From Paenibacillus taichungensis (GTDB lineage: Bacteria; Bacillota; Bacilli; Paenibacillales; Paenibacillaceae): DNA of 64,000 nucleotides. The translations under genes were made by a program, and so were the position numbers. This document shows, in pieces, positions 9,439 through 17,459 of this stretch. Location of the stretch: positions 310,001 through 374,000 of the forward strand of contig NZ_JABMCC010000121.1 in assembly GCF_013359905.1 (NCBI RefSeq). Reading direction: 5' to 3'. The first letter of the stretch is position 1; each line of letters opens with the position of its first letter. Under the pieces are notes generated by a model. The model had not been told where the DNA came from. It did no database searches and worked only from the letters and a program-made list of their open reading frames with translations.

Positions 9439-9696
9439 TTACTTATGTTTCTTCCAGTCCATCGAACTGTTATTCAACAGGTACTCAAAATCATTATCTT
9501 TTCGCTTCTGTTCAGCTTTACGCGCTTCTTCCGCCTGCAGGCGTTCCTGCTCTTTCCGGTCTGCCTCCGCAGCCTTGGCTTCATCGGCCTGAGCTTTCAG
9601 TTTCTCTAACACATCACTGCTCAGCAGATCCTTTAGGGTAGTCGGTTTATCCTGTGCTGCTTTGGGAGCAGGGGTGTGTTTTTTAGATTTTGCCAT
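9439..9696 (-). CDS. YqkE-family (DUF3886) small charged protein
   Basis: 85-residue hydrophilic protein. The N-terminus is MAKSKKH. The middle is a continuous charged helix or coiled coil (KLKAQADEAKAAEADRKEQ), and the C-terminus carries the family hallmark FEYLLNNSSMDWKKHK. Its function is unknown; it is common across Bacillales. The frame is open eight codons upstream, but AGGAG 9 nt before the ATG at 9696 sets this start. Confidence 0.8.
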   Translation of the reverse strand: MAKSKKHTPAPKAAQDKPTTLKDLLSSDVLEKLKAQADEAKAAEADRKEQERLQAEEARKAEQKRKDNDFEYLLNNSSMDWKKHK

Positions 9697-9896
9697 AGAA
9701 TAATCTCCTCTCAAAAACATGAATCAGCTTCCATTATCGTTCAGTAAACTTATTATATCAGGTTCACCAAACCCATTCCATGAAACTGCGGGACAAAAGC
9801 AGGAAATAGGAGGTTACGTGACGAATGAAAACGGGTATAAATTCATATATTATTACCGATACTGCGACTATTCCCTGGAGAAAGGAGTCGTTGTTC

Positions 9897-10007
9897 GTGG
9901 AAGTAAACCGTAGTTTACTGAAAGGGCTTGCATGGGGTGTTGCTTTCAGCTGTCCGTTATGGATTGCGATCATCGGTTGGTTGCGTTTGATGGGATGGAT
10001 GTATTGA
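9897..10007 (+). CDS. Small single-pass membrane protein (candidate)
   Basis: 36-codon gene starting at GTG 9897 with AAAGGAG 9 nt upstream. The product begins VEVNRSLLKGLAWG and contains one hydrophobic span (AFSCPLWIAIIGWLRLMGW) ending MY. The longer frame from 9825 lacks a ribosome binding site. Function is unknown; it was called on RBS, composition and free-standing position between divergent units. Confidence 0.5.
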   Translation: MEVNRSLLKGLAWGVAFSCPLWIAIIGWLRLMGWMY

Positions 10008-10097
10008 GACCAGCGGGTTGCAGAGCTGCTGCATATAGAGTTGTGCCAGAAGAGGGCATTTTTTATAAAGTCATTTATGTAAACGCTAACATTGAAT

Positions 10098-10135
10098 AAA
10101 GCTCTGCCTTGCGTGAATACGCAGGACAGAGCTTT
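10098..10135 (-). terminator. Terminator of the cyclophilin gene
   Basis: AAAGCTCTG (10098-10106) pairs with CAGAGCTTT (10127-10135), with an inner TGCGT/ACGCA stem. T-rich sequence lies on either side. Confidence 0.75.
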
Positions 10136-10152
10136 TGTTTGTCTTCCAAAGG

Positions 10153-10803
10153 TTAAGGCATTTTTACCGGTTCTGGATATTCCAGACCGTGGGTGTCGAC
10201 AGTGACTTTTTTCATCACCTGATCGGTAACCGGTTTGTCTTGTGCGCCTATTTTCTGAGCAGCGATTCCATCAACGACTTCCATACCTTCTGTAACTTTA
10301 CCGAATGTGGCATATGCATTATCCAGATAATCGGCATCCGCTAACATGATGAAAAACTGGGAGCCTGCGGAGTCCAAATTATCGGATTTACGCGCCATGG
10401 AAATCACTCCACGAGTATGATTCAGATGGTTTTTGTGACCATTAGATGTAAACTCACCTTTAATGGTATATCCTGGGCCGCCCGAACCATCACCGTTTGG
10501 ATCGCCACCCTGAATCATAAAGCCTGGGATAACACGGTGAAAGTTCAAACCGTCATAGAAACCTTTATTGGCGAGTGAGATGAAATTGTACACGGTATTG
10601 GGTGCAATTTCGGGATATAGCTCAATGACGATTTTCTGCCCGTCTTGCATTTCAATTGTGGCCACTGGATTTGGCCCTTCGGGTGCAGCTGGGACTGGTG
10701 TTTCCGTCGCGCTGCTTGCAGGGCGCCCACAACCACTAATGACGATAAGCAGCATCGCTAGAACCAGCGACACAGCTGTTGTTTTTTTCCACCGAAAAGA
10801 CAT
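10153..10803 (-). CDS. Cyclophilin-type peptidyl-prolyl isomerase, lipoprotein
   Basis: 216-residue cis/trans prolyl isomerase anchored outside the membrane. The lipobox VISGC puts the lipidated Cys at residue 25, followed by a Ser/Pro/Ala linker. The cyclophilin domain (about 47-205) has the catalytic FHRVIPGFMIQGGDP segment with its Arg, and SQFFIM. Its likely role is folding of exported proteins. Bacillus PpiB is cytosolic; the lipobox makes this an exported paralog. Start supported by AGGGGG about 10 nt upstream. Confidence 0.9.
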   Translation of the reverse strand: MSFRWKKTTAVSLVLAMLLIVISGCGRPASSATETPVPAAPEGPNPVATIEMQDGQKIVIELYPEIAPNTVYNFISLANKGFYDGLNFHRVIPGFMIQGGDPNGDGSGGPGYTIKGEFTSNGHKNHLNHTRGVISMARKSDNLDSAGSQFFIMLADADYLDNAYATFGKVTEGMEVVDGIAAQKIGAQDKPVTDQVMKKVTVDTHGLEYPEPVKMP

Positions 10804-11060
10804 GAGAACGTTCCCCCTTGCATCTCTGCATAATATATTTAGTCAGAATTATTTTCGGATAATCCCTCAACTATCATACCGTTTTTGCGGACAAGATGGC
10901 AATGCAAGGCAACATATTATGGGCGATAAGGGATGGTGTAAATGCTTACAGAGGTGTAAAATAAGGAAAATGCTTCCGCAGTCAGGGACGTACGGGTCTG
11001 TTCCGTCCGCTCCAATACACGGCAGTCCCGACGTCATTAACGGAAAGGGCGTGCGGGTAT

Positions 11061-12272
11061 ATGGACTTCTCGTGGAAGCGTAATCTGGTGATTTTGTGGA
11101 TTGGTGTGTTTTTTTGTAGCACCGCTTATTCAATCTCCATCCCATTTCTGCCTTTGTTTCTGAGTGGCGATCTGGGCGTTCGTGATCACCTGGAGTTCTG
11201 GTCAGGGCTTGCCTTTGGCATCACGTTTCTGGCAAGTGCGCTGGTGTCTCCTTTCTGGGGATCACTGGCTGACAAATACGGGCGCAAGCCAATGCTGATC
11301 CGGTCGGGGTACAGCCTTGCGGTTTTGTATTTGATCAATTATTTTGTGCAGGATCCCTATTCACTAATCGTGGTTCGTTTGTTTCAGGGGTTGCTCGCGG
11401 GGTTTGTTCCGGCGGCGATTGCACTGGTCGGTACCAATACACCGGAAGAGAAGACTGGGTATGCACTTGGTATCATGTCAACAGCCGGGGCAACAGGAGG
11501 CATAATCGGTCCATTGATTGGCGGGGTCGTAAGCCACTATTATGGCAACCGGAATGCGTTTTTATTTTCCAGCATCGTAGTGTTGGTCTCGGCGTTGATC
11601 GCAACCTTCTGGGTCAAAGAAGAGAACTTCAACAGGAACAAGGCACGTTCTCATGTGATGGATGACATCCGTGAAGCCAGGGCAAATCGATTGTTTATTA
11701 CGGTGCTTGGCATGATGGGTATCTGTACCTTCTCCGTGATGATTCTGGAGCCATTATTGACCGTATACGTGATGGAAATGGGCATTCAGCCCGATCGTGC
11801 TTCACTTAGCTCGGGAATTATTTTCTCTGCGGTTGGTGTAGCTACGGTTATTATGGCGCCGCGCTGGGGTAAGATCGGTTCACGAATCGGATATGGCAAA
11901 GTTCTGATCATTGGCCTCGTTGGTGGGGCGATTGGTAACCTGCTGCAGTTTTTCACTACAGGTTATATTGGATTCGGCATCTTGCGTTTTGTGTATGGAT
12001 TATTCTTTGCTGCGGTGTTCCCGGCGATTAATGCAATGATTGTGCAAGTGACTGAACCTGGCTTCCGGGGAAGAGCATTCAGCCTGAATCAGTCGGCTTC
12101 CCAGATCGGTACGATGGCGGGGCCGATAATCGGTGGTGTTCTGGGTGGCTGGTTGCCGATTCGTTGGATTTTTATCATCAATGGAGTGGCGCTGCTGATT
12201 ACCGCGATTGTAGCGAAATGGTCCCGACTGGAGGAGAAGTTGCCGGGGTCGGGCAAACCTTTGGCGAAGTAA
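11061..12272 (+). CDS. MFS transporter, DHA1 (drug:H+ antiporter) family
   Basis: 403-residue twelve-helix major facilitator. The loop 2-3 signature GSLADKYGRKPML is intact, as is the antiporter motif C region (GATGGIIGPLIGGVV) in helix 5, which marks exporters. A repeat of the motif appears in the second half (RWGKIGSRIGYGKVL). Probable substrates are small hydrophobic drugs; not determinable here. It is monocistronic, with a terminator at 12319. The ribosome binding site is weak (GGAAAGGG about 12 nt upstream). Confidence 0.85.
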   Translation: MDFSWKRNLVILWIGVFFCSTAYSISIPFLPLFLSGDLGVRDHLEFWSGLAFGITFLASALVSPFWGSLADKYGRKPMLIRSGYSLAVLYLINYFVQDPYSLIVVRLFQGLLAGFVPAAIALVGTNTPEEKTGYALGIMSTAGATGGIIGPLIGGVVSHYYGNRNAFLFSSIVVLVSALIATFWVKEENFNRNKARSHVMDDIREARANRLFITVLGMMGICTFSVMILEPLLTVYVMEMGIQPDRASLSSGIIFSAVGVATVIMAPRWGKIGSRIGYGKVLIIGLVGGAIGNLLQFFTTGYIGFGILRFVYGLFFAAVFPAINAMIVQVTEPGFRGRAFSLNQSASQIGTMAGPIIGGVLGGWLPIRWIFIINGVALLITAIVAKWSRLEEKLPGSGKPLAK

Positions 12273-12318
12273 TCAAAAACGTAAAACGTTAAACGGTTTA
12301 TCAGATAGAAGAGATAGG

Positions 12319-12354
12319 GATGGCACCGTACGGATACGGTAGCCATCTCTTTTT
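12319..12354 (+). terminator. Terminator of the MFS gene
   Basis: GATGGC-ACCGT pairs with ACGGT-A-GCCATC, followed by TCTTTTTC. Confidence 0.8.
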
Positions 12355-12393
12355 CAGGATACAGCCTTTGTTATTACGAAATTAAAGCAAAAA

Positions 12394-12417
12394 GAAACCT
12401 CTTGAGCAAGAGGTTTC
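12394..12417 (-). terminator. Terminator of the small-protein genes on the minus strand
   Basis: Perfect 10-bp stem (12394-12403 with 12408-12417) and 4-nt loop. On the minus strand it is followed by TTTTTGCTTT. Confidence 0.85.
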
Positions 12418-12448
12418 CTATATTCCTTAATGAATCTGTAATGCGTTC

Positions 12449-12658
12449 CTATTCATCCCAGGATGAATCTTTTCGTGGACCTTCAACGCCTTCATTGTTT
12501 TCCTTTGGAATGGCATGTTCAACAGCATCAAGTTGATCCTCATCTGCTAGGGCTTCCGGAAAGGAATCTTCCGTAAATAATCCAAAATTCGGATCAATAT
12601 CCCGTTCGGTTACCAGATTATCGGGCTCATGTACTTGTCGCTTATGATTATCCTTCAT
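12449..12658 (-). CDS. Small acidic hypothetical protein
   Basis: 69-residue acidic, hydrophilic protein beginning MKDNHKRQVHEPDNLVTERD and ending GPRKDSSWDE, with no hydrophobic span. The frame is open 11 codons upstream, but AGGAGG 10 nt before the ATG at 12658 fixes the start. It lies 38 nt after the next gene upstream (12697-13065), so both are probably co-transcribed. No family recognised. Confidence 0.65.
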   Translation of the reverse strand: MKDNHKRQVHEPDNLVTERDIDPNFGLFTEDSFPEALADEDQLDAVEHAIPKENNEGVEGPRKDSSWDE

Positions 12659-12696
12659 CGTGACTGCACCTCCTAATTCAGGCTGTGACAAGAGGA

Positions 12697-13065
12697 TTAG
12701 CGCCGTGGTGGAATATCGCTCTCCGGTTTGGCATCTGCTCCAGCGCCGTTTAACAGGTCCGTCCCGTGAAGCGCATTGGGATCGGGTGCGGCAGGATCAA
12801 CTGGACTATTCGGTTGGATAAGATCAGCATCAGGGACGGATTCGAGTGCAGGCTCCGCTGTTCGTGACTCCAATTCCGGTTCTTCCGTAGCCGCTACAAG
12901 TGGCGGATTCATTGTATTTTCGGTATCGATACGTTTCCCCGTAACTTCATCAAAAGTGTCTATGTCACCTTCAGGAACTTCGGTTTCCAGTGGAATATCA
13001 CGTGACCTCTGATAACGGTCGTAGTAACGTTCGCTCTCTTCATTACTAATCGGTCTGTCTGACAT
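12697..13065 (-). CDS. Disordered acidic hypothetical protein
   Basis: 122-residue protein. The N-terminal part is charged and helical (SNEESERYYDRYQRSRD); the rest is a low-complexity Pro/Asp/Glu/Ala tail that is probably disordered. AAAGGAG 8 nt before ATG 13065 sets the start. It sits in a run of small minus-strand genes with 12449-12658. No domain or function recognised; a stress or spore-associated small protein is possible but unsupported. Confidence 0.6.
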   Translation of the reverse strand: MSDRPISNEESERYYDRYQRSRDIPLETEVPEGDIDTFDEVTGKRIDTENTMNPPLVAATEEPELESRTAEPALESVPDADLIQPNSPVDPAAPDPNALHGTDLLNGAGADAKPESDIPPRR

Positions 13066-13263
13066 AAGTAGCACTCCTTTTTAGTGGATTATATTTAATG
13101 GTTGTTTGTTTAATTGGGCAGTTATCTAGTAAAGGTTCTTATTCGGTAGTTACCCAAAGGGCTAACATTGTAATCTCGCACAACTTATGATTCCCTTGTG
13201 TTCCCAAAATATGAATATAAGATGAAAGTGCAATGTACGGATTACAGATTCAACGTATAGGCT

Positions 13264-13425
13264 TTAAAATTTTGGAAATACATATTTGACCAAAAAGTAC
13301 AGAAATCCAAAGAAAATAATGATATAAGCCGCATACTTGATAAACGTGGAAGCGACCATACTTGAATCCGATTTGTGTTGGACATCCTTATGTTCTACCT
13401 CTACCGTTCTGTGTGGCTCATTCAT
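13264..13425 (-). CDS. Small membrane protein, 53 residues
   Basis: Short gene with GAGGAG 9 nt before ATG 13425. The hydrophilic N-terminus (MNEPHRTVEVEHKDVQHKSD) is followed by one strong membrane span (YAAYIIIFFGFLYFLVKYVF) and the end PKF. It overlaps the spurious 5' extension of the plus-strand frame at 13375, which starts later (see 13570). Function is unknown; good RBS and composition make it a credible gene. Confidence 0.65.
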   Translation of the reverse strand: MNEPHRTVEVEHKDVQHKSDSSMVASTFIKYAAYIIIFFGFLYFLVKYVFPKF

Positions 13426-13504
13426 TTGAATCACTCCTCAATGGTAAGTGTTTGCTTTGAGGAACATTACACCCGGAAGGGACGATTGAATCGCAGAGAT
13501 CAGT

Positions 13505-13533
13505 TTTACAGCTTTTCATCTTTGGCCTATGAT
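13505..13533 (+). promoter_or_regulatory. Sigma-A promoter that sets the start of the 13570 gene
   Basis: TTTACA (13505-13510), a 17-nt spacer and TATGAT (13528-13533). Transcription should begin near 13540, excluding all starts of the longer open frame upstream. Confidence 0.65.
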
Positions 13534-13569
13534 ATGATGAAACATGGATATATGAGGGAGGGATTCCAA

Positions 13570-13851
13570 TTGGATTGGTATACGCTGGGCAATATGATCA
13601 CTCAAATCCGAATCGGGCAAAAAGCGTCTACGCCCGGGTTTTCCCGTACCGTTATACGCCGTCCGGACGGGCTGTTCTGGGTAGGCGGGATATGGTCAGG
13701 ACAGATTGTCCAGTTGCGGGATTATCTTTTCTCGGATATATGGACGATCTATGACGATGAGGAGACGGAGCAGTGGTTGGAATATCGTACGAAGATTGAA
13801 CAGAAAGAGCGCGAAATGATTGAGAACCAGTTCGAAGATCTGCGCGGATAA
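13570..13851 (+). CDS. Conserved-looking hypothetical protein, 93 residues
   Basis: The reading frame is open from 13375, but a sigma-A promoter lies inside it (13505-13533) and GGGAGGG ends 7 nt before TTG 13570, so translation very probably starts there with MDWYTLGNMITQIRIG. The protein is soluble and mixed alpha/beta: RRPDGLFWVGG in the middle and a charged C-terminal helix (EYRTKIEQKEREMIENQ). No family recognised. It is a single gene 165 nt before the histidine kinase. Confidence 0.6.
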   Translation: MDWYTLGNMITQIRIGQKASTPGFSRTVIRRPDGLFWVGGIWSGQIVQLRDYLFSDIWTIYDDEETEQWLEYRTKIEQKEREMIENQFEDLRG

Positions 13852-14015
13852 TGGAGAAAACACTCGAAATCTATCAATAAAATGGAAATAAAACTATAAA
13901 TCTACTAAAATGTGAATTTTCATTTCCCTACAAGAAGGTGACACGTCAAACTGTGGCGAATGATAAATGAGAGAACTTGAGGGATAGAGAAAATAAGAAC
14001 TTTGAGGTGCTGTGA

Positions 14016-15917
14016 ATGAAAAATGTGCCCAAAGCTATCATCATCTTATGGATAAGTATGTTGAATATTCTTTGCTTGCCGCATGATTTCGTCTCAGCGA
14101 CTGCAGGAGAAGTTGACAAACCTGTATCCATTACGGGATGGGAAGTAAAATGGGGGAACGTACACGATCAGGGATTCATCAGTGAGGTTCAAGGTTCAGA
14201 GGAGATCTGGGAGAAGCAAGGTGCAGAAAAGCTGGAATATAGCAGCGAAGAGGCTCCTTCGGGTTCCATGTGGACTCGTTTGACCATTCCAAAAATAAAT
14301 GAAGATAGCTCGGCAATCCGTTTTGAAAATATTAAAGGGAACCACATTGTAATCTATCTGGATGATCGTAGGGTGTATGAGAATTATCATTACAATTATG
14401 ATAACAACGCTGTGTTGTTACCCCTTTCGAGTGAGAATTCAGGTAGCAAACTGTATGTATGGTCCGAGAATGAAAAAGGCAGACTTGGCATCTACGGAAC
14501 AGTTCAGGTTGGGCCTTATGCTACATTACAGGAAAAATACATTCACAATGGACTGCTTGATGTAATATTGGGAGCGACCTTTGTGTTCACGGCTCTAACG
14601 ATGCTGAGTTGCACTTTTTTCCTGGGCAAATTCCATACAGGGTTGTGGATTTCGCTATGTATCGTGATGGGTTCAATCGGAACGATGATTATCACCTATT
14701 CACAGTTTTTATATACGTTCTATCAGGTCTACGGTAATCTGTATTCCGTATTGTTTGACCTGGCTATGCTGATGGGCATGCCTGCACTCTGTTATTTTTT
14801 TGAACAAATTATCGGACCAGGTCGTTATGGCATCTTTACCAAACTAAGAAAATTCCAATTCATCTATTCTATAGTAGCTGTGGCTGCCCTGATGATTGAT
14901 TTTATTTCAGGCGGTCAATGGGACATGCTCTATAGTTTGTTGGTTCAGAATGTAATTGGATTTGTTCTCGTAATCCTGTTGAGCATCTTAATGATCGGCA
15001 CCATCTCCAAAGCACTTCAACGGAGCCGGGAAGCTCTTTTGCTGGCTACGGGATTTGGCACATTTGCCTTAATCAGTGTTGCTGAACTACTCTGGTATTA
15101 CCAGCGTAATGGAACATATCATCTGATATGGTGGAAATGGTCCATGGTTGCTTTTATTATCTCACTTATTGCCATACTGGGAAGCCGATTTGCTGAAAAA
15201 CATACCAAAGTGCTTGAATACTCGAAAGAGTTGGAATTGTTCAATAATGAATTGCAGCGATCCGAGAAAATGGAGATCATTAGCGAACTGGCGGCGTCGG
15301 TTGCTCATGAGGTTCGTAATCCACTGCAGGTGACACGAGGATTCCTTCAGCTTATGACAGAGCAGGAAGACAACAAAAACAAAGGGTATGTGCGGATAGC
15401 TCTGGAGGAGCTTGATCGGGCATCCGGCATTATTACCGACTTCCTAACGTTTGCCAAACCGGAGTTCGATCATATTGTCTCTCTAAACATCGCGGATGAA
15501 TTTGATCATATTGAAGGCATTCTTGTACCGATGGCTAATCTGGAAGGTGGCAAAATAACAACTGATATTCCGCCAAATCTATGGATTAGAGGGAACTCGT
15601 CCAAGTTCAAACAGGCTTTTATTAATATTATTAAGAATAGTATAGAAGCTCTGCAAGGAGAGGGTCAGATTGATATTTGGGCTTATGCCCAGGACGGGAT
15701 CATCAAGGTACATGTTAGAGATAATGGAGAGGGCATGGATGAGGAAGCGCTGGTCCGCCTTGGGGAGCCTTATTTCTCGAATAAAATTAAGGGGACAGGC
15801 CTTGGCATGATGGTGACTTTCCGAATCGTTGAAGCCATGCATGGGCAGATCAGCTTTACAAGCACAAAAGGGGTAGGAACAGAAGCCGTTGTATCTTTTG
15901 CTGCGTTCGTCGAATGA
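14016..15917 (+). CDS. Orphan sensor histidine kinase with seven-transmembrane input domain
   Basis: 633-residue membrane kinase. After an N-terminal signal/membrane segment comes an external beta-rich domain (about 35-170, jelly-roll-like with WTRLTIP), then seven membrane helices (about 175-390), the 7TMR-DISM arrangement of carbohydrate- or small-ligand-sensing receptors. The cytoplasmic part has the HisKA box AASVAHEVRNPLQ with phospho-acceptor H431, the N box (KNSIEA, N541), and the ATP-lid motifs DNGEGM and GTGLGM. The kinase core resembles Bacillus sporulation kinases (KinB/KinD type) rather than the HisKA_3 class of ComP. No response regulator is adjacent. It converges with the peptide operon at 15995-17239, leaving 77 nt between them. 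GAGGTG lies 7 nt before the start. Confidence 0.88.
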   Translation: MKNVPKAIIILWISMLNILCLPHDFVSATAGEVDKPVSITGWEVKWGNVHDQGFISEVQGSEEIWEKQGAEKLEYSSEEAPSGSMWTRLTIPKINEDSSAIRFENIKGNHIVIYLDDRRVYENYHYNYDNNAVLLPLSSENSGSKLYVWSENEKGRLGIYGTVQVGPYATLQEKYIHNGLLDVILGATFVFTALTMLSCTFFLGKFHTGLWISLCIVMGSIGTMIITYSQFLYTFYQVYGNLYSVLFDLAMLMGMPALCYFFEQIIGPGRYGIFTKLRKFQFIYSIVAVAALMIDFISGGQWDMLYSLLVQNVIGFVLVILLSILMIGTISKALQRSREALLLATGFGTFALISVAELLWYYQRNGTYHLIWWKWSMVAFIISLIAILGSRFAEKHTKVLEYSKELELFNNELQRSEKMEIISELAASVAHEVRNPLQVTRGFLQLMTEQEDNKNKGYVRIALEELDRASGIITDFLTFAKPEFDHIVSLNIADEFDHIEGILVPMANLEGGKITTDIPPNLWIRGNSSKFKQAFINIIKNSIEALQGEGQIDIWAYAQDGIIKVHVRDNGEGMDEEALVRLGEPYFSNKIKGTGLGMMVTFRIVEAMHGQISFTSTKGVGTEAVVSFAAFVE

Positions 15918-15994
15918 CGAGCGGCAGAAGTGTACGATGGCTTTTTGGTTCACTACCCCTGATGTCGATCAATCACATATTCAATCTAATCCGT

Positions 15995-16237
15995 TTAGCT
16001 TCTCCACGGTCCGCAATTTACGTCATAATCCACTTTGGATGGATTGGGAGGAATCACGAGAACATAATCGTTCTGTTGTTCTTCAACGGTACGGACTTGA
16101 ATGTGTTCAGGAATATCAATGCCAAATGCTTCGCGAAGCGCTTGCTTCGGGTTGGAGTGCAGTTGTTGTCTGAAGTGCTCATCAGTCCAGGCCTTTTCAA
16201 TAATATCCTCGTGCAACGTTTTCTCTGATACCATCAT
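15995..16237 (-). CDS. NHLP-leader-type precursor peptide, candidate prenylated RiPP or pheromone
   Basis: 80-residue peptide. Residues 5-65 match the nitrile-hydratase-type (NHLP) leader pattern: EKAWTDEHFRQQLHSNPKQA, then FGIDIPEHIQV and the conserved acidic/aliphatic end VEEQQNDYVLVIPP. The short tail NPSKVDYDVNCGPWRS is the candidate core, with C75 and W78, the Trp being third from the C-terminus. No GG/GA cleavage site is obvious. In-frame starts exist at 16255 and 16246, but AAGGGA lies 9 nt before ATG 16237. It follows the isoprenoid-synthase-like gene by 36-54 nt on the same strand, so the two form an operon. No peptidase, exporter or other RiPP enzyme is adjacent. NHLP family membership is recognised from pattern; modification is inference. 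Confidence 0.75.
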   Translation of the reverse strand: MMVSEKTLHEDIIEKAWTDEHFRQQLHSNPKQALREAFGIDIPEHIQVRTVEEQQNDYVLVIPPNPSKVDYDVNCGPWRS

Positions 16238-16291
16238 CGTCAACATTCCCTTCATATTTAAAATTCAACTGTACCAGCTCTTCTTTGGTGA

Positions 16292-17239
16292 TTAGGACAA
16301 ATGTTGTTTCTCGCTGATCCAGTAATGAAACCCGCCTTGAAAAAGCATTTTTTTGTGTTGTTCAATGTCGTGAACAGTTTGTCCCAGAATGCCGCATAAG
16401 TAGGAATTAAATGCTTCGAGATGCGAAATTCCCGAGTTAGAAGATGTTAGTCTGATGTTATATTGCTGAGCAATGTCTACATAGGAGTTCATCAATTGGG
16501 TATTGTATACATTATCATGTACACGTTCGCTTACAGGATGAGCCGGGTAGTTATGTTCCAGTGCTGCGGATATGTGTGAGAGGAAGCTGTTGTAATTTCC
16601 ATGCACAGCATCTTGTTTCGTGTCTGTGAAGTCATCTGTCATCTGGAGAGTCATCAGTGCAATGTTGACGGCAGAACATACCGGAGTAATGCGACGCTCC
16701 TGTTCCAAAAGAAGGAGTGAGCCAGCAGCTCCAAGTTGAAGTGGGGCGGCTTTTTGGGCGATTAATAGCGGGCTTCTCTTGAAATAATCGATGGAGTTCT
16801 CACCGGTGACGCTCATGGCCCAATCCTCCACATACTGTCTGAAATACGTCCAGAACGGGGAAGAAAGGCTGAATAGCTCTGAATAGGCACAGATCGCATC
16901 CACGTAGTAAAGATTACCCAGTGATAATTTCAGTGTTACATCTTCTGGCTGTTCGTCCATAACTTCATCCTGATTCAGAAAATATAGCATATGCAGGAGA
17001 CAAGCAGTACTTAGTTTGTGTGCCTTCTCTGGAGGTAGACCATCTGAGAGCTGCATCCACAATGGAATAATGTAGCCGATGTAGCTGTGACCCGAATCTC
17101 GTAACAACGGATTGACCAAATGAAGTTGTTCTAGTGCATGTTCTGACATTGGTTCAGGATATTTCTGTACCAGCTGCTCTGCTGCAGCGAACACCACCTC
17201 CACATCGGATCTAAACGGATCAAACCATTCTCTCCGCAT
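16292..17239 (-). CDS. Class I isoprenoid-synthase-like protein, candidate peptide prenyltransferase
   Basis: 315-residue, all-helical, soluble protein with the hallmarks of trans-isoprenyl diphosphate synthases. There is a first Asp-rich motif DEVMD (91-95, context LNQDEVMDEQ), a K-A-A-P-L-Q-L-G-A-A-G segment (about 164-173) like the KTxxLxxxxxxxGA motif, and a second Asp-rich motif DDFTD (202-206, context LQMTDDFTDTKQD). These bind Mg-diphosphate in the family. The sequence is otherwise diverged from FPP/heptaprenyl synthases, as ComQ is. It directly precedes the NHLP-type peptide gene. Inference: it transfers or makes an isoprenoid for the peptide's C-terminal Trp or Cys. It could instead make a free terpenoid. 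A TATACT -10 element is at 17308-17313 (minus strand), but no good -35 is seen. Confidence 0.7.
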   Translation of the reverse strand: MRREWFDPFRSDVEVVFAAAEQLVQKYPEPMSEHALEQLHLVNPLLRDSGHSYIGYIIPLWMQLSDGLPPEKAHKLSTACLLHMLYFLNQDEVMDEQPEDVTLKLSLGNLYYVDAICAYSELFSLSSPFWTYFRQYVEDWAMSVTGENSIDYFKRSPLLIAQKAAPLQLGAAGSLLLLEQERRITPVCSAVNIALMTLQMTDDFTDTKQDAVHGNYNSFLSHISAALEHNYPAHPVSERVHDNVYNTQLMNSYVDIAQQYNIRLTSSNSGISHLEAFNSYLCGILGQTVHDIEQHKKMLFQGGFHYWISEKQHLS

Positions 17240-17348
17240 CGTTTGGTTACGCCCTTCCCATAATAAAGTAATTAAGGACTTTTCGACTAGATCATGAAGT
17301 TACTTTCAGTATACCGGAAATGAATTGAAAAAAATAGGAGGTTTTGTG

Positions 17349-17420
17349 ATGAATTGTGAAAAAAACAATGACATTTTGTATTTTTATGGCATAAAAAAGC
17401 GGAAGTTAGGCTCAAACTAA
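17349..17420 (+). CDS. Candidate 23-residue small ORF with an ideal ribosome binding site
   Basis: AGGAGG (17336-17341) lies 7 nt before ATG 17349, and the frame stops at 17418-17420. The product begins MNCEKNNDILYFYG and ends KLGSN; it is basic towards the C-terminus. It lies between the divergent isoprenoid-synthase gene and the exported protein at 17460, on the same strand as the latter. It could be a leader peptide or a free small peptide. Only RBS and spacing support it. Confidence 0.35.
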   Translation: MNCEKNNDILYFYGIKKRKLGSN

Positions 17421-17459
17421 GAGAGCACAGGATTTTGACATATGAAAGGAAGAAGAGAA

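Noticed and set aside
9719-9913. 64-codon plus-strand frame upstream of the small membrane protein
   Set aside because: No RBS at its ATG, composition unlike a protein, and it overlaps the better-supported GTG start at 9897 in another frame.
15995-17239. Direct assignment as comQ and comX
   Set aside because: The peptide has an NHLP-type leader unlike ComX, the enzyme is only motif-level similar to ComQ, and the neighbouring kinase is not the HisKA_3 class of ComP with a ComA partner. Kept as an analogy only.
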